DNA of 64,000 bases from Lewinellaceae bacterium (GCA_020636045.1 JACJYP010000001.1:542001-606000), one strand, 5' to 3'. Positions 43,634 through 51,770 are shown, numbered from the stretch's first letter. Program-made: numbers and translations. Notes: a model not told the origin generated them from the sequence alone.

Positions 43634-44073
43634 TTTTGGATGATGATATTTCCAAAGTTTTTTGAGTTCATCAGGCGCCTTTCCCTGCCCAGGTCTTTTT
43701 TATATCTGAACCGGTCGTCGTGCAACAGCTGTAATATTTCTGCTTCCGAATGCGCGGTGATCGTATCGTGCGGGGTTTCAATTCTCAGGTAGTGAATTTT
43801 GATATCTCTTGCCCTGATCTTTGCGCCCGACAGGAATGAGGTAAAAACCGATGTGATCACAAAAGAAGAATCGGCGGGCAGCACGAAGGTAGCGCTGTCG
43901 CCGATGATATTGACCCCGGACGGGTAATTGGCGATATGCAAGCGGTCTATCCGAGTGATCCCGGGCTTTGTTACGATACGCGCGTCGGTATTTGAAAAAT
44001 TGCGGATACTGAGCACTTTAAATCCTTCGCAACCCGATAACGCCAGGAGTGGCAGAAAAAATAAGATACGCAT
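43630..44073 (-). CDS. Small lipoprotein
   Basis: A 147-residue protein with a lipoprotein signal ending LALSGC (Cys15). The mature part is beta-rich (RIDRLHIANYPSGVNIIG, DSSFVITSVFTSFLSGAKIRA) and ends basic; the fold resembles an LEA/WHy-type beta-sandwich only loosely, and I do not claim a family. Its TGA at 43630-43632 is followed in the same frame by the heptad-coding tandem repeat, so removal of one stop would append about 105 repetitive residues. It lies between the EAD11-like gene and the DUF1330-like gene on the same strand. Confidence 0.7.
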   Translation of the reverse strand: MRILFFLPLLALSGCEGFKVLSIRNFSNTDARIVTKPGITRIDRLHIANYPSGVNIIGDSATFVLPADSSFVITSVFTSFLSGAKIRARDIKIHYLRIETPHDTITAHSEAEILQLLHDDRFRYKKDLGRERRLMNSKNFGNIIIQN

Positions 44074-44096
44074 GGAAGGGGATACGTTGACTCACC

Positions 44097-44918
44097 CTAA
44101 AACTTGAAATCCGTTTTCAACGCATTGAACAGTTTATCCGGTTCGGAATAAATTTCGTCAAAGATTTTGCTGTACCGGTCAATTGCTGTCCGGGCATCGC
44201 TTCCGCCGGTTTCATTCGGAACGCTCTTGACCATCGTTTCAAGCTCCACGTCTATCTGAAGCAGCCAGTTGTAAAATTGATTCAGCAAATTCTGGGTTTC
44301 ATCCTCTGTAAACCACACCGAGCCGCCGATGATCCCTTTGACGGCCGACAGGTGTCCCCAACTGCTAAAATCGTATTCCCGGTACGTTTTTTCAAATTGT
44401 GCGTGTTCCCGGTATGCTTTATCGTAGGCGACATTCAATACTTTGAGCAGAAAGGTCCAGACTTCGTGCGACAGCTTTTCGAGAAAAATGATCTTTGACT
44501 GAATGATGAGTTTTTGCCGTTCTATTTCTTTTGCAACGATCAGGGACTGGCTGTAATCGTCATTCAATATGCTGAGCGGACTTGCCGCCTTTTTGGATCC
44601 TCCTTTTCCTTTGTCGGCACTTTTTTCTACCTCGTCAATCAGGTTCAAAAGTCTTTGGGTGATCGAGTTTTGAATGCCATAATTGTCCAGGCCGACTACG
44701 ATCCGGTTTCTTTTATCGATCTGAAACTGATTGCTCAGGCCGTAGAAATGGTTTTTCAGATCGATCGCGACATTACCCGATTCCAGACAGGCGCCCAGTT
44801 CCGCGAAGGCCGATTCAGTTTCTCCAATCGCTATTTTTTCCCGGATAGATTTTAGTGTTTCTTTTAGAGACATCTGACGGATATTTTTTGATTCTGATAT
44901 TGACAAGTGTGCATTCAT
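44097..44918 (-). CDS. EAD11-like domain protein
   Basis: A 273-residue soluble, mostly helical protein. Residues about 16-95 (LKETLKSIREKIAIGETESA, NHFYGLSNQFQIDKRNRIVV, SITQRLLNLIDEVEK) match the layout of Effector-Associated Domain 11, a small helical adaptor that in Bacteroidota and other bacteria joins conflict-system sensors to effectors. The rest has no recognisable enzyme: a Lys/Gly/Ser linker (DKGKGGSKKAAS) and further helices with Trp-rich stretches. An ATG at 44873 would start closer to the domain. No cognate effector with a matching EAD was found nearby; the neighbours are a lipoprotein and a cyclase. The domain call is by pattern only. Confidence 0.62.
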   Translation of the reverse strand: MNAHLSISESKNIRQMSLKETLKSIREKIAIGETESAFAELGACLESGNVAIDLKNHFYGLSNQFQIDKRNRIVVGLDNYGIQNSITQRLLNLIDEVEKSADKGKGGSKKAASPLSILNDDYSQSLIVAKEIERQKLIIQSKIIFLEKLSHEVWTFLLKVLNVAYDKAYREHAQFEKTYREYDFSSWGHLSAVKGIIGGSVWFTEDETQNLLNQFYNWLLQIDVELETMVKSVPNETGGSDARTAIDRYSKIFDEIYSEPDKLFNALKTDFKF

Positions 44919-45040
44919 GAAAACCTACCCCTGGCCAAGGCCCTTGCCACCTGCGAAAATACTGCCGTTCATACCATCGAGCCAATACTCCTTCCTCATT
45001 GCTCGTGGGTAGTATTGTACCACTTCCGGGCATCGAAATA

Positions 45041-46528
45041 CTACTGTTTCACCGTATACACCTCGATCGCCCGTTCCTTTCCCTTCAGTTGCAAGGTGCC
45101 GAGTTTGTCGAATTCAAAATGGCCCTTCGCCATTTCGTAGGTATTGCCGCCCAGCAGGATATGGGTGTCGTATTCCTTGTTCAGTTGTTCCAGTCGTGAA
45201 GCGACATTCACCTCGTCGCCGATCACGGTGTATTCCATGCGCTCGGCGGAGCCGATGTTGCCTGCCACTACCACGCCGGTATTGATGCCGATGCGTGTGC
45301 TCAGGCGGCGGTTTTTGCCAAAGCTGCGAGTAGTGGAAATATTCCGGATCTCCAGGGCGGCCCGGATGGCGTGCACGGCGTGGTCGGGGTCGTCGAGCGG
45401 CACGTTGAACATGGCGAAAACCGCGTCGCCGATAAACTTGTTCACCACGCCCCGGTGCGCCTGAATGATCGCGACCATTTCGGAAAAGTATTCGTTCAGC
45501 ATTTCGATGACCTCCTGAGGTGTCAGGTCTTCGGCGATGCCGGTGTAGTTGGCAATGTCCGTCACCAGTACTGTGCACTGCCGCACTTCGCCGGCTACGT
45601 TGACTTTTTTATTCAAAATAGCGTCGGCCACATCGCGGGTCACGTATTTGCCAAAGGTGTCGCGGATCAGTTCGCGTTCGTGCAGGCCGCGCACCATGCC
45701 GTTGAATTCCCGGGTCAGCACGCCGATCTCGTCTTCCGTAATAACGGCGGCCTGTGTGGAGAAGTCGCCGTCGCGCACCCTGTTGATCTCGCCGAGCAGG
45801 GCGTGTATCGGTTTGGTAAACGAGCGCGTGATGTACACCACGGCAAAGATCATCCCGATGAACACAATGATCCGGTCGGGCAGGATGGCCTCCAGGGGAG
45901 TCATGGCGGAAAACTGCGTGTAGGTTTCGCCGGCATGGGTGGCAATGAGTTCCAGTGTGACCAGCACCGAAGGAAAAAAGCCGAGGATGATGAACGTAAC
46001 GAGCAGCGTCGGACCGATGCGCCGGTTTCCGGCGGGGTACACAAAGCCGAACTGCCCGAATGCTTTGGCTTTCAGGTCGAGCGTGAAATCATTGACGACG
46101 AACCAGGCTATGAACGCCGGCAACAGGGCATACACATAGAGGATGGACGGGATGGCAGTGAGCCACATCGACGCCGGTATTTTTTCCATGGCGATGTCGC
46201 CGGTATCCATCGGAGAAAAGTAGACCAGCAGGAGCATGATGCCGTAATAGCCGACACCGAGGCAAAATATCCAGACCGCCGAGTACCAGTTGAGGTTCCG
46301 GATGCGTTGCCGTGCCTGCGGCGTATCCATGCTGCGGTCGAAGGCCTGCGCGACGGGTCCATACAGCCACCGGGCGCCGAAAAAATTGACCACACCGAAC
46401 AGCATTACGTGTACGGCTGCGAGGCCGAGGAACATCTCCAGGGTTTTGTGCGCCGGAAAGTACACCGCATCGAACACCACCACCAGAAGGCAGAGGCTTA
46501 GCATAGAGCGGTAGTACCGTTTTTTCAT
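45041..46528 (-). CDS. Membrane adenylate/guanylate cyclase with HAMP
   Basis: A 495-residue protein with about six N-terminal membrane helices in the first 250 residues, a HAMP linker (ITRSFTKPIHALLGEINRVRDGDF) and a class III nucleotide cyclase domain (about 330-495). The cyclase metal-site region VLVTDIANYTGIAE and the FIGDAVFAMFN and VIGDEVNVASRLEQL motifs are present, as in active enzymes. It should make cAMP or cGMP in response to a membrane signal. The frame remains open to 46651 and beyond, but those codons resemble an alcohol dehydrogenase end, so the ATG at 46528 (MKKRYYRSM), preceded by GGAAAA, is preferred. Confidence 0.88.
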   Translation of the reverse strand: MKKRYYRSMLSLCLLVVVFDAVYFPAHKTLEMFLGLAAVHVMLFGVVNFFGARWLYGPVAQAFDRSMDTPQARQRIRNLNWYSAVWIFCLGVGYYGIMLLLVYFSPMDTGDIAMEKIPASMWLTAIPSILYVYALLPAFIAWFVVNDFTLDLKAKAFGQFGFVYPAGNRRIGPTLLVTFIILGFFPSVLVTLELIATHAGETYTQFSAMTPLEAILPDRIIVFIGMIFAVVYITRSFTKPIHALLGEINRVRDGDFSTQAAVITEDEIGVLTREFNGMVRGLHERELIRDTFGKYVTRDVADAILNKKVNVAGEVRQCTVLVTDIANYTGIAEDLTPQEVIEMLNEYFSEMVAIIQAHRGVVNKFIGDAVFAMFNVPLDDPDHAVHAIRAALEIRNISTTRSFGKNRRLSTRIGINTGVVVAGNIGSAERMEYTVIGDEVNVASRLEQLNKEYDTHILLGGNTYEMAKGHFEFDKLGTLQLKGKERAIEVYTVKQ

Positions 46529-46555
46529 GGGCGCTTTTCCGGTTGAATGAGCAGG

Positions 46556-46651
46556 AGTGCTCAAAGTTACAACCACATTCCCGGTTTTTTGGCCGCTGAG
46601 TACGTAGCGGAAGGCGTCGGCGATGGATTCGAGGTATATCACGTCCGGCAT
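46556..46651 (-). pseudogene. C-terminal remnant of a zinc-type alcohol dehydrogenase
   Basis: Just upstream of and in frame with the cyclase, the minus strand encodes DVIYLESIADAFRYVLSG followed by QKTGNVVVTL. The A-x-R-Y-V-x-(S/T)-G-Q-K-T-G-N-V-V pattern is the usual last helix and strand of medium-chain NAD(P)-dependent alcohol dehydrogenases. The frame is open upstream only to about 46746, and the rest of the dehydrogenase is missing. It reads as the stub of a deleted gene whose stop was lost. Confidence 0.65.
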
Positions 46652-46792
46652 ACCATGGGTTCGGCAGACGGGTGCTTGTATGCCGTTTTTCAGAAATTCA
46701 GGGTTGGATGCAGGTAAATTTTTAGAAGGAACGGCGCACAGGAAGTACTAAACCAGACACAAATCACTGCAACAAACCTACTTCGATACGAT

Positions 46793-47113
46793 CTAAAGGT
46801 CAATATCGTCTAAAATATCAGCATGCCCCTCCCTGCCTTTACTCCAGTGTCGCTTCAGCAGATAATACATGCCGACGCAAGTCAGCACCCCAAAAGGGAT
46901 TGCGATGTATCCAAGCGCTTTGTTATTCATCTCGTTCAGGAAACCGGGGCTCCATATCTCTATGCCGACACCGAGTATGACCCCAAAAATAAAGGACCCC
47001 GCGTAGTAGCATACTATTCCCGCAATGGCATAAAGCCAGTTATGCTTGCCGTATTCTTCAGCAAGATCGTAAAAGTATTTTCCGATGAAGTAAATGAATA
47101 TAAGTCCGAGCAT
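46793..47113 (-). CDS. Small three-helix membrane protein
   Basis: A 106-residue protein with hydrophobic segments at about residues 1-12, 27-50 and 68-88 (LYAIAGIVCYYAGSFIFGVI; ALGYIAIPFGVLTCVGMYYLL) and a charged C-terminus (KGREGHADILDDIDL). I recognise no family. It stands alone between the cyclase/dehydrogenase remnant and the MNT/HEPN region, with about 200 bp of non-coding sequence upstream that includes one copy of an imperfect repeat. Function unknown. Confidence 0.65.
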   Translation of the reverse strand: MLGLIFIYFIGKYFYDLAEEYGKHNWLYAIAGIVCYYAGSFIFGVILGVGIEIWSPGFLNEMNNKALGYIAIPFGVLTCVGMYYLLKRHWSKGREGHADILDDIDL

Positions 47114-47186
47114 GGCTTAAGGTGGTTATTGTTACGGAAGACGGGTTGTTGGTTTTATGTTTTACATATCCTGTGTTCTAGCTACG

Positions 47187-47233
47187 CTTGTACTTTTTGG
47201 GATGAGCGCAAAACGTAGCACAGGCTCAGCCAT
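47187..47233 (-). repeat. Imperfect repeat, copy A
   Basis: These 47 bp align without gaps to 47991-48037 (33 of 47 identical by hand count). On the minus strand both read through M-A-x-x-x-L-R-F-x-x-x-P-K-x-T-S in one frame. The two copies lie on either side of the MNT/truncated-HEPN pair. Confidence 0.5.
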
Positions 47234-47317
47234 CCTCGCGAAATTTTATAACTTGAAAAAATATGGTCGCCTATATGAATTGGCCGGTTCTGTCGCTTTG
47301 TTGATAGGTGAAGGTTG

Positions 47318-47527
47318 TTAGCGACGGTGGTCTTCGTCAATAATATTTTCAATTCCCTGGATCAGGGCTTTTATTTTAGGCACAAGGGGTAAAATATTGT
47401 CATCCCGTATTTCCACAAAATCTTCGTAATCTGCCTGTTGCCTGATTGCGAAAAGTCTATTGAATAAAATACCGTCTTCGCGATCAATTTTTCCTGTTTT
47501 GACAAGTTCTTCTTTTGAATAACTCAT
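47318..47527 (-). pseudogene. HEPN-domain protein lacking its N-terminal half
   Basis: A 69-residue frame, MSYSKEELVKTGKIDREDGI and onward, matching the C-terminal half of HEPN proteins of the MNT/HEPN class (the F-x-K-E-L-V-K-T-G-K-I segment, then FAIRQQADYEDF). Normal HEPN partners are about 110-140 residues and begin with helices carrying Y-W-x-x-K-A-E-x-D and the A-V-N-R-A-Y-Y-A-A-F region; all of that is absent. The start overlaps the stop of the MNT gene (ATGA at 47524-47527), as in intact pairs, which points to an in-frame deletion right after the start codon. Probably not a working RNase toxin, though a short protein may still be made. Confidence 0.7.
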
Positions 47528-47823
47528 GGCCGTTTGCCCTCTTTCTTAATAGCCTGATATATTGGAGTGACAGCCAAATCTTCCCATTCTTTTCTTGAAT
47601 GTATGATCGGACTAATTACAGAGTTGTATTCGAGTTCCAAATCATACAGGCTATCCAGAATAAGGAATTTCAGGTCCTGAGTTAATGGCCGTTCCAATAA
47701 TATTAAAAAATCCCAGTCTGAGTCATTTCTGGAATCTCCCCTCGCGCGTGAGCCAAACAATATTACCTCGGCTTTTGGGTCTATTTTTTTAACTTCTTGT
47801 TTTACAAGGCTTTCTATCCGCAT
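47524..47823 (-). CDS. MNT-type nucleotidyltransferase
   Basis: A 99-residue minimal nucleotidyltransferase. The hallmark GSRARGDSRNDSDWDFLIL is seen at about residues 22-40: the Gly-Ser loop followed by the two catalytic aspartates of S-D-W-D. The C-terminal TPIYQAIKKEG is also standard. In MNT/HEPN systems this protein adenylylates and silences the HEPN RNase and thus acts as antitoxin. Here the HEPN partner next to it is truncated, so the system is probably decayed or reduced. The nucleotidyltransferase itself looks complete. Confidence 0.88.
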   Translation of the reverse strand: MRIESLVKQEVKKIDPKAEVILFGSRARGDSRNDSDWDFLILLERPLTQDLKFLILDSLYDLELEYNSVISPIIHSRKEWEDLAVTPIYQAIKKEGKRP

Positions 47824-47990
47824 GTTGCGATGGAAATTTGTTTGTTACTCAAAGATACAGGATTTCAATTCAAGGTTCAAGCGTTTGATTTATGGCAGCA
47901 TGGGCTTGCCGTCGCGGCGTTGTGGGCTGGATTAAAGTAATGATTGCAGTTTAGTGAATATGCATTCCCTTCCCTGGTATTCTCGTCGTG

Positions 47991-48037
47991 CTTGTTTCTT
48001 TTGGACCAGGCACAAAACGCAGCATACAATCAGCCAT
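47991..48037 (-). repeat. Imperfect repeat, copy B
   Basis: The partner of the 47187-47233 copy, in the same orientation, within the 260-bp gap between the MNT gene and the methyltransferase. Its minus-strand frame (F-E-Q-M-A-D-C-M-L-R-F) is open over about 100 codons but overlaps the methyltransferase end and is not taken as a gene. Confidence 0.5.
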
Positions 48038-48083
48038 TTGCTCAAAACTCCCTGACCGGAAGTGAAGTGCTGAATGCCGGTTA

Positions 48084-48878
48084 TTATCTGTAGTTTCCAC
48101 GAACGGCAATTGCCCTCGCCAAAAGTTTAATAGAACCGTCGGGGGCGGCCTGTAATTTTTTATGGAGCCTGTTTTTAATGCGCTCCTGCAAATCGTCGTC
48201 CAGAGAAGCCAGGTAACCCGGGGCCGGTCCTTGTCCGCCCAAAAAAGGGTTCCAGTAATCTTCAAAATCCCTGAAAACGGTATTGATATCTAAAAATGTT
48301 GTTTCGATATCCGTTAAACCGGATTGCCCGAATTGTTTCCTCAAATGGTCCGCGTTACAAATCGGAAAGCGGTTTCCTTCATCTAGTTTCGACGCATTCA
48401 TGTCGATTTCGCCGGCGGCATCCCAGAACAGGCGTAAAAAATCCATTCTTCCTGCATAGTCCCACACATATGCTGCAATGGCGCCGTCTTTTTTCAGCAC
48501 CCGCTGCATTTCCGACAATGCTGCGGACGGGTCGGGAAAAAAATTAAGCGCAAGGCCTGAAACAACGATGTCGAAAGTATGATCGGGCAGTGGGAGAGAA
48601 GACGCATTTCCCGTGAAAAAGTCGGCAGTAAAGGATTTTTTGGCCTTTGCTTTTTCAAGAAATTCGGGGGAGGGGTCAACACTGCACAAATATGCAGGCC
48701 TGTTGACTTGAAAGATGGCTTCACTCAAGGCGCCCGTTCCGCACCCAACATCAAGCCACGACAAGTTATCGGGGATATTTATCCAGTTGAGAAATACCGG
48801 AGCCATTAACCTGCTCCACCGCCCCATGAAATATTCATACGGGTCACCGCTATTCCATGCATCGGTATTGTTTTCCAT
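48084..48878 (-). CDS. Class I SAM-dependent methyltransferase
   Basis: A 264-residue protein with the Rossmann-type SAM motifs: I at WLDVGCGTGALSEAI, II at CSVDPSPEFLEKA, III at NASSLPLPDHTFDIVVSGLAL and the post-motif FPDPSAALSEMQRVLKKDG. It belongs to the UbiE/Methyltransf_11-like group acting on small molecules; the substrate is unknown. The ATG at 48878 is close to the divergent HsdR_N-type gene. The 3' neighbour region holds one copy of an imperfect repeat, no terminator was seen. Confidence 0.88.
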   Translation of the reverse strand: MENNTDAWNSGDPYEYFMGRWSRLMAPVFLNWINIPDNLSWLDVGCGTGALSEAIFQVNRPAYLCSVDPSPEFLEKAKAKKSFTADFFTGNASSLPLPDHTFDIVVSGLALNFFPDPSAALSEMQRVLKKDGAIAAYVWDYAGRMDFLRLFWDAAGEIDMNASKLDEGNRFPICNADHLRKQFGQSGLTDIETTFLDINTVFRDFEDYWNPFLGGQGPAPGYLASLDDDLQERIKNRLHKKLQAAPDGSIKLLARAIAVRGNYR

Positions 48879-49015
48879 ATGAGGTCTTTTTATGTTGCAG
48901 GTTGGATCGCTGTCCCTGGCAGTTTGTATTGAGGGCGATCACCGCTCCTAAGATACACTCCCCCGCCCCAATCCCGCTGCCGCCGCCCAAAAAAATTCCC
49001 CATCTTCGCACGGTG

Positions 49016-49471
49016 TTGCTCCAGATCGATTTTTTGCAGTTCCAGCCCAGGCTGCGCCTCTCGCAGGCGGAGGGAAAGACTTTTGTGTTCGACCCCGTGC
49101 GGCGCAAAGACCTCGTGCTGACACCCGAAGAACTGTTGCGGCAACTGGTGCTGCTGTACCTGCTGGAACACAAAAAATACCCGGCCAATCGCATCCGGGT
49201 GGAGGTAGGCTTTACGATCAACGGTCTGCGACGGCGCTCCGACATTGTGGTGTACGACGCGGAGGTGAAGCCCTGGCTGCTGGTGGAGTGCAAGTCGCCG
49301 AAGGTGCGGCTCACGCAGGCCACCTTCGAGCAGGCGGCGCGCTACAACCTGGAAATGCGGGCGCCCTACCTCGTGGTCACCAACGGACCGGCTACGTACT
49401 GCTGCGAACTAGATTTCGAGGAGCAGCGCTTCCACTATTTGCAGGAACTGCCCGATCTGCTCAAGGCCTGA
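49016..49471 (+). CDS. HsdR_N-type (type I restriction N-terminal domain) protein
   Basis: About 151 residues matching the stand-alone HSDR_N_2 family common in Bacteroidota. Characteristic segments are LQIDFLQFQPRLRL, FVFDPVRRKDLVLTPEELLR, RRRSDIVVYDAE and the PD-(D/E)xK nuclease-like core WLLVECKSPKVRLTQ, then APYLVVTNG. No other restriction genes are nearby, so a restriction role is not implied. Family members begin M-L-Q-I-D-F; here that Met is a TTG at 49016, with a GTG just before at 49013. A frame open back to 48857 runs through the divergent methyltransferase start and is rejected. Its 3' end overlaps the convergent peptidase gene by 11 bp. Confidence 0.85.
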   Translation: MLQIDFLQFQPRLRLSQAEGKTFVFDPVRRKDLVLTPEELLRQLVLLYLLEHKKYPANRIRVEVGFTINGLRRRSDIVVYDAEVKPWLLVECKSPKVRLTQATFEQAARYNLEMRAPYLVVTNGPATYCCELDFEEQRFHYLQELPDLLKA

Positions 49472-51689
49472 TCTCTTCTGAGGGCGCGTTTTTCAGTTTT
49501 TTGTCGAGGAAACTGGTCATCAGTTTGTACAGGTGCAGACGGGCCTTTTTGTCGGGAATGCTGTGGTTGCGGTTGGGGTAGATCATGGTCTCGTACTGCT
49601 TGTTTTTGGCGATGAGCTGGTTCGCCATTTCGGCGCTTTGCTGAAAATGCACATTGTCGTCGGCCAGGCCGTGCACAAGCAGGTAATTTCCTTCCAACTG
49701 GTCGACGAAGTTGACCGGCGAGTTTTCCTCGTACCCGTCCGAATTTTCCTCGTTCGTCTGCATGTAACGCTCGGTGTAGATGCTGTCGTACCATTTCCAG
49801 TTGGTCACCGGCGCCACTGCGATGGCCGATTTGAACACGTCCTTGCCTTTCAGCAGGCAAAGGCTCGACATGTAGCCGCCGTAGCTCCAGCCGAAGATGC
49901 CGATCCGGTTTTTGTCGACAAAAGGCAGGTCGCCGAGGTATTTGGCGGCTTCGATCTGGTCCATGGTTTCGTAATGGCCCAGTTGTTTGTAGGTCATTTT
50001 TTTGAATTCCTCGCCACGGCCGCCGGTGCCGCGGTTGTCTACGCAGGCGACCACATATCCCTGTTGCGCCAGCATCTGGAACCACCAGTAATTGGCGCCT
50101 TTCCAGGCGTCGGTGACCTGCTGGTTGCCGGGGCCGCCGTACACGTACATGAGCACGGGGAGTTGCTGTCCCTGGTACTGGGCCCCTTCAGGCCGGATCA
50201 TCCAGCCGTTGAGTTTTACGTTTTCGGAAGTGGTGAAATCAAAAAAGGACACGTTCGCAGCACCGTATTCCGCTTGTTTGGCAGCGAGGCTTTTGTTGTC
50301 TTCCAGTGCCCGCACCCTGCGCCCTTTTCGGTCCATCACGTCGTAGCGCGGCGGCGTATTGATCGAGGAATTGGTGTTCACGTAATAGTCGAAGGTGCTG
50401 CTGAACTGCGCGCTGTTCGTGCCGTCTTCCTTGCTGATCTTCTTCATGCCCTTGCCGTTCAGTTTCACCGAGTATAGCTCGCGCTTCAGGGGGCTTTCCT
50501 TCGCGCCCTGGAAATACACCAGGCCGTTTTTTTCATCCACACCGTAAAAATCGGTCAGCTCCCAGTCCCCTTTTGTCAACGCCGCTGTTTCCTTTCCCTG
50601 CATATCGTATTTGTACAGGTGGTTGAAGCCGCTTTTTTCGCTTTGCAGGATAAAGCCCGAGCCGTCGGCAAGGAAGGTCACATCGTGCAGATCGAGGTAG
50701 TACTTGTTCTTTTCTTCCAGCAGCATACTGCACTGGCCGGTATTGCTGTCTGCCAACAGCAGTTTCTGGTGGCTTTGGTGGCGGTTCATCCAGGTCAGGC
50801 AAAGCTGGTTGCCGGGCGTCCAGGCGATGCGTGGGAGGTAGTCGTCGAGGCGTCCGTCCGGGTCTTTTTCGCGGCCGGGTACATCCACTGCGATCGTTTT
50901 GGCCGTGGCGAGCGTGTATATATGCGCACTGACGATGGAGTTCTTCTCCCCTACTTTCGGGTATTTGAACGTGACGGGCTCGGGGTATTCGCCGCCGCGG
51001 TACATATCCATCGTGAATTCGGGCACTTCGCGTTCGTCGAAACGCAGGAAAGCAATGCGGGAGCCGTCGGGGCTCCACTCGAAAGCGCGTACCAGTTCGA
51101 ATTCTTCCTCGTACACCCAGTCGGAGGCGCCGTTTATGATCTCGTTGACCTTGCCGTCGGTGCTCACGCGGGTGATCTTTCCCGATGCCAGGTCTTTGTA
51201 ATAGAGGTCGTTTCCGGCCACAAACGCAATTTTGGAGCCGTCGGGGGAAAAGGTGGCATAGCGCTGTTTTTCTCCCTGATACAGCCGGGTGATCAGTCCG
51301 GATGCGGGATCGTACACGTAGTAGTCCGCTTTTTTGCTCCAGCGGTAAATGGATTCCGTATTGGTGCTCAGCAGGATCTTCGATTCGTCGGCGCTGAAGG
51401 CATAACCGTCAAATTTTCCTTTCCAGCCCTCATCGAAGCGGGATACGGCTGCCGCGTCGAATACAGTGCCTGCCAGTTCGCCCGTGCGCAGGTCGTATTG
51501 CAGGATCGCGTCGCCGGCGCGGCGCGTGTAGTGCACACCGTCGTTGCGGAAATTGAAACCCGGCACCCCTTTGGTATTCAGGTTGCCGTTCATCCAGATG
51601 TCTTCCAGGGTGATGCTGTTCTGTGAAAAGAGCAGACCGGGGAACAGGAGCAGGCAGAAACGGAGGAATAGTTGCATGGCGCGACGCAT
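49461..51689 (-). CDS. Dipeptidyl peptidase IV (S9B)
   Basis: A 742-residue exported peptidase. The signal peptide is FLRFCLLLFPGLLFSQ. A DPP-IV-type beta-propeller fills roughly residues 25-470 (TFSPDGSKIAFV, FELVRAFEWSPDGSRIAFLR with the Glu pair of the substrate-binding helix). The C-terminal alpha/beta-hydrolase domain carries Ser602 in GWSYGGYMS, the acid in HGLADDNVHFQ near residue 677 and His709 in NRNHSIP. It removes X-Pro dipeptides from peptides in the periplasm. Met1 and Met5 are both possible starts. It sits downstream of creD on the same strand. Confidence 0.94.
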   Translation of the reverse strand: MRRAMQLFLRFCLLLFPGLLFSQNSITLEDIWMNGNLNTKGVPGFNFRNDGVHYTRRAGDAILQYDLRTGELAGTVFDAAAVSRFDEGWKGKFDGYAFSADESKILLSTNTESIYRWSKKADYYVYDPASGLITRLYQGEKQRYATFSPDGSKIAFVAGNDLYYKDLASGKITRVSTDGKVNEIINGASDWVYEEEFELVRAFEWSPDGSRIAFLRFDEREVPEFTMDMYRGGEYPEPVTFKYPKVGEKNSIVSAHIYTLATAKTIAVDVPGREKDPDGRLDDYLPRIAWTPGNQLCLTWMNRHQSHQKLLLADSNTGQCSMLLEEKNKYYLDLHDVTFLADGSGFILQSEKSGFNHLYKYDMQGKETAALTKGDWELTDFYGVDEKNGLVYFQGAKESPLKRELYSVKLNGKGMKKISKEDGTNSAQFSSTFDYYVNTNSSINTPPRYDVMDRKGRRVRALEDNKSLAAKQAEYGAANVSFFDFTTSENVKLNGWMIRPEGAQYQGQQLPVLMYVYGGPGNQQVTDAWKGANYWWFQMLAQQGYVVACVDNRGTGGRGEEFKKMTYKQLGHYETMDQIEAAKYLGDLPFVDKNRIGIFGWSYGGYMSSLCLLKGKDVFKSAIAVAPVTNWKWYDSIYTERYMQTNEENSDGYEENSPVNFVDQLEGNYLLVHGLADDNVHFQQSAEMANQLIAKNKQYETMIYPNRNHSIPDKKARLHLYKLMTSFLDKKLKNAPSEEIRP

Positions 51690-51770
51690 TTTTTAGGGTA
51701 AAAATAAGGCGCGCCGGGGTCGGGCGCGCCTGAATGCAGGTTTTTCGGATAAAAATATGACTTGCAGGCT

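Noticed and set aside
42858..43643. Plus-strand frame with Ser-Leu-Arg-Gly heptads across the tandem repeat
   Set aside because: It is antisense to the esterase and DUF1330-like genes over its first half; the heptads follow from the 21-bp period, which keeps all frames open.
46529..46651. Cyclase start at 46651
   Set aside because: The added residues resemble the end of an alcohol dehydrogenase, and the ATG at 46528 is preceded by GGAAAA and begins before the first membrane helix.
47951..48265. Minus-strand frame of 104 codons downstream of the methyltransferase
   Set aside because: About half overlaps the methyltransferase gene in another frame and the rest matches only the imperfect repeat; it shows no domain or start signal.
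49016..49471. Type I restriction system
   Set aside because: Only an HsdR_N-type small protein is present; no HsdM, HsdS or helicase part lies nearby, and stand-alone members are common in this phylum.
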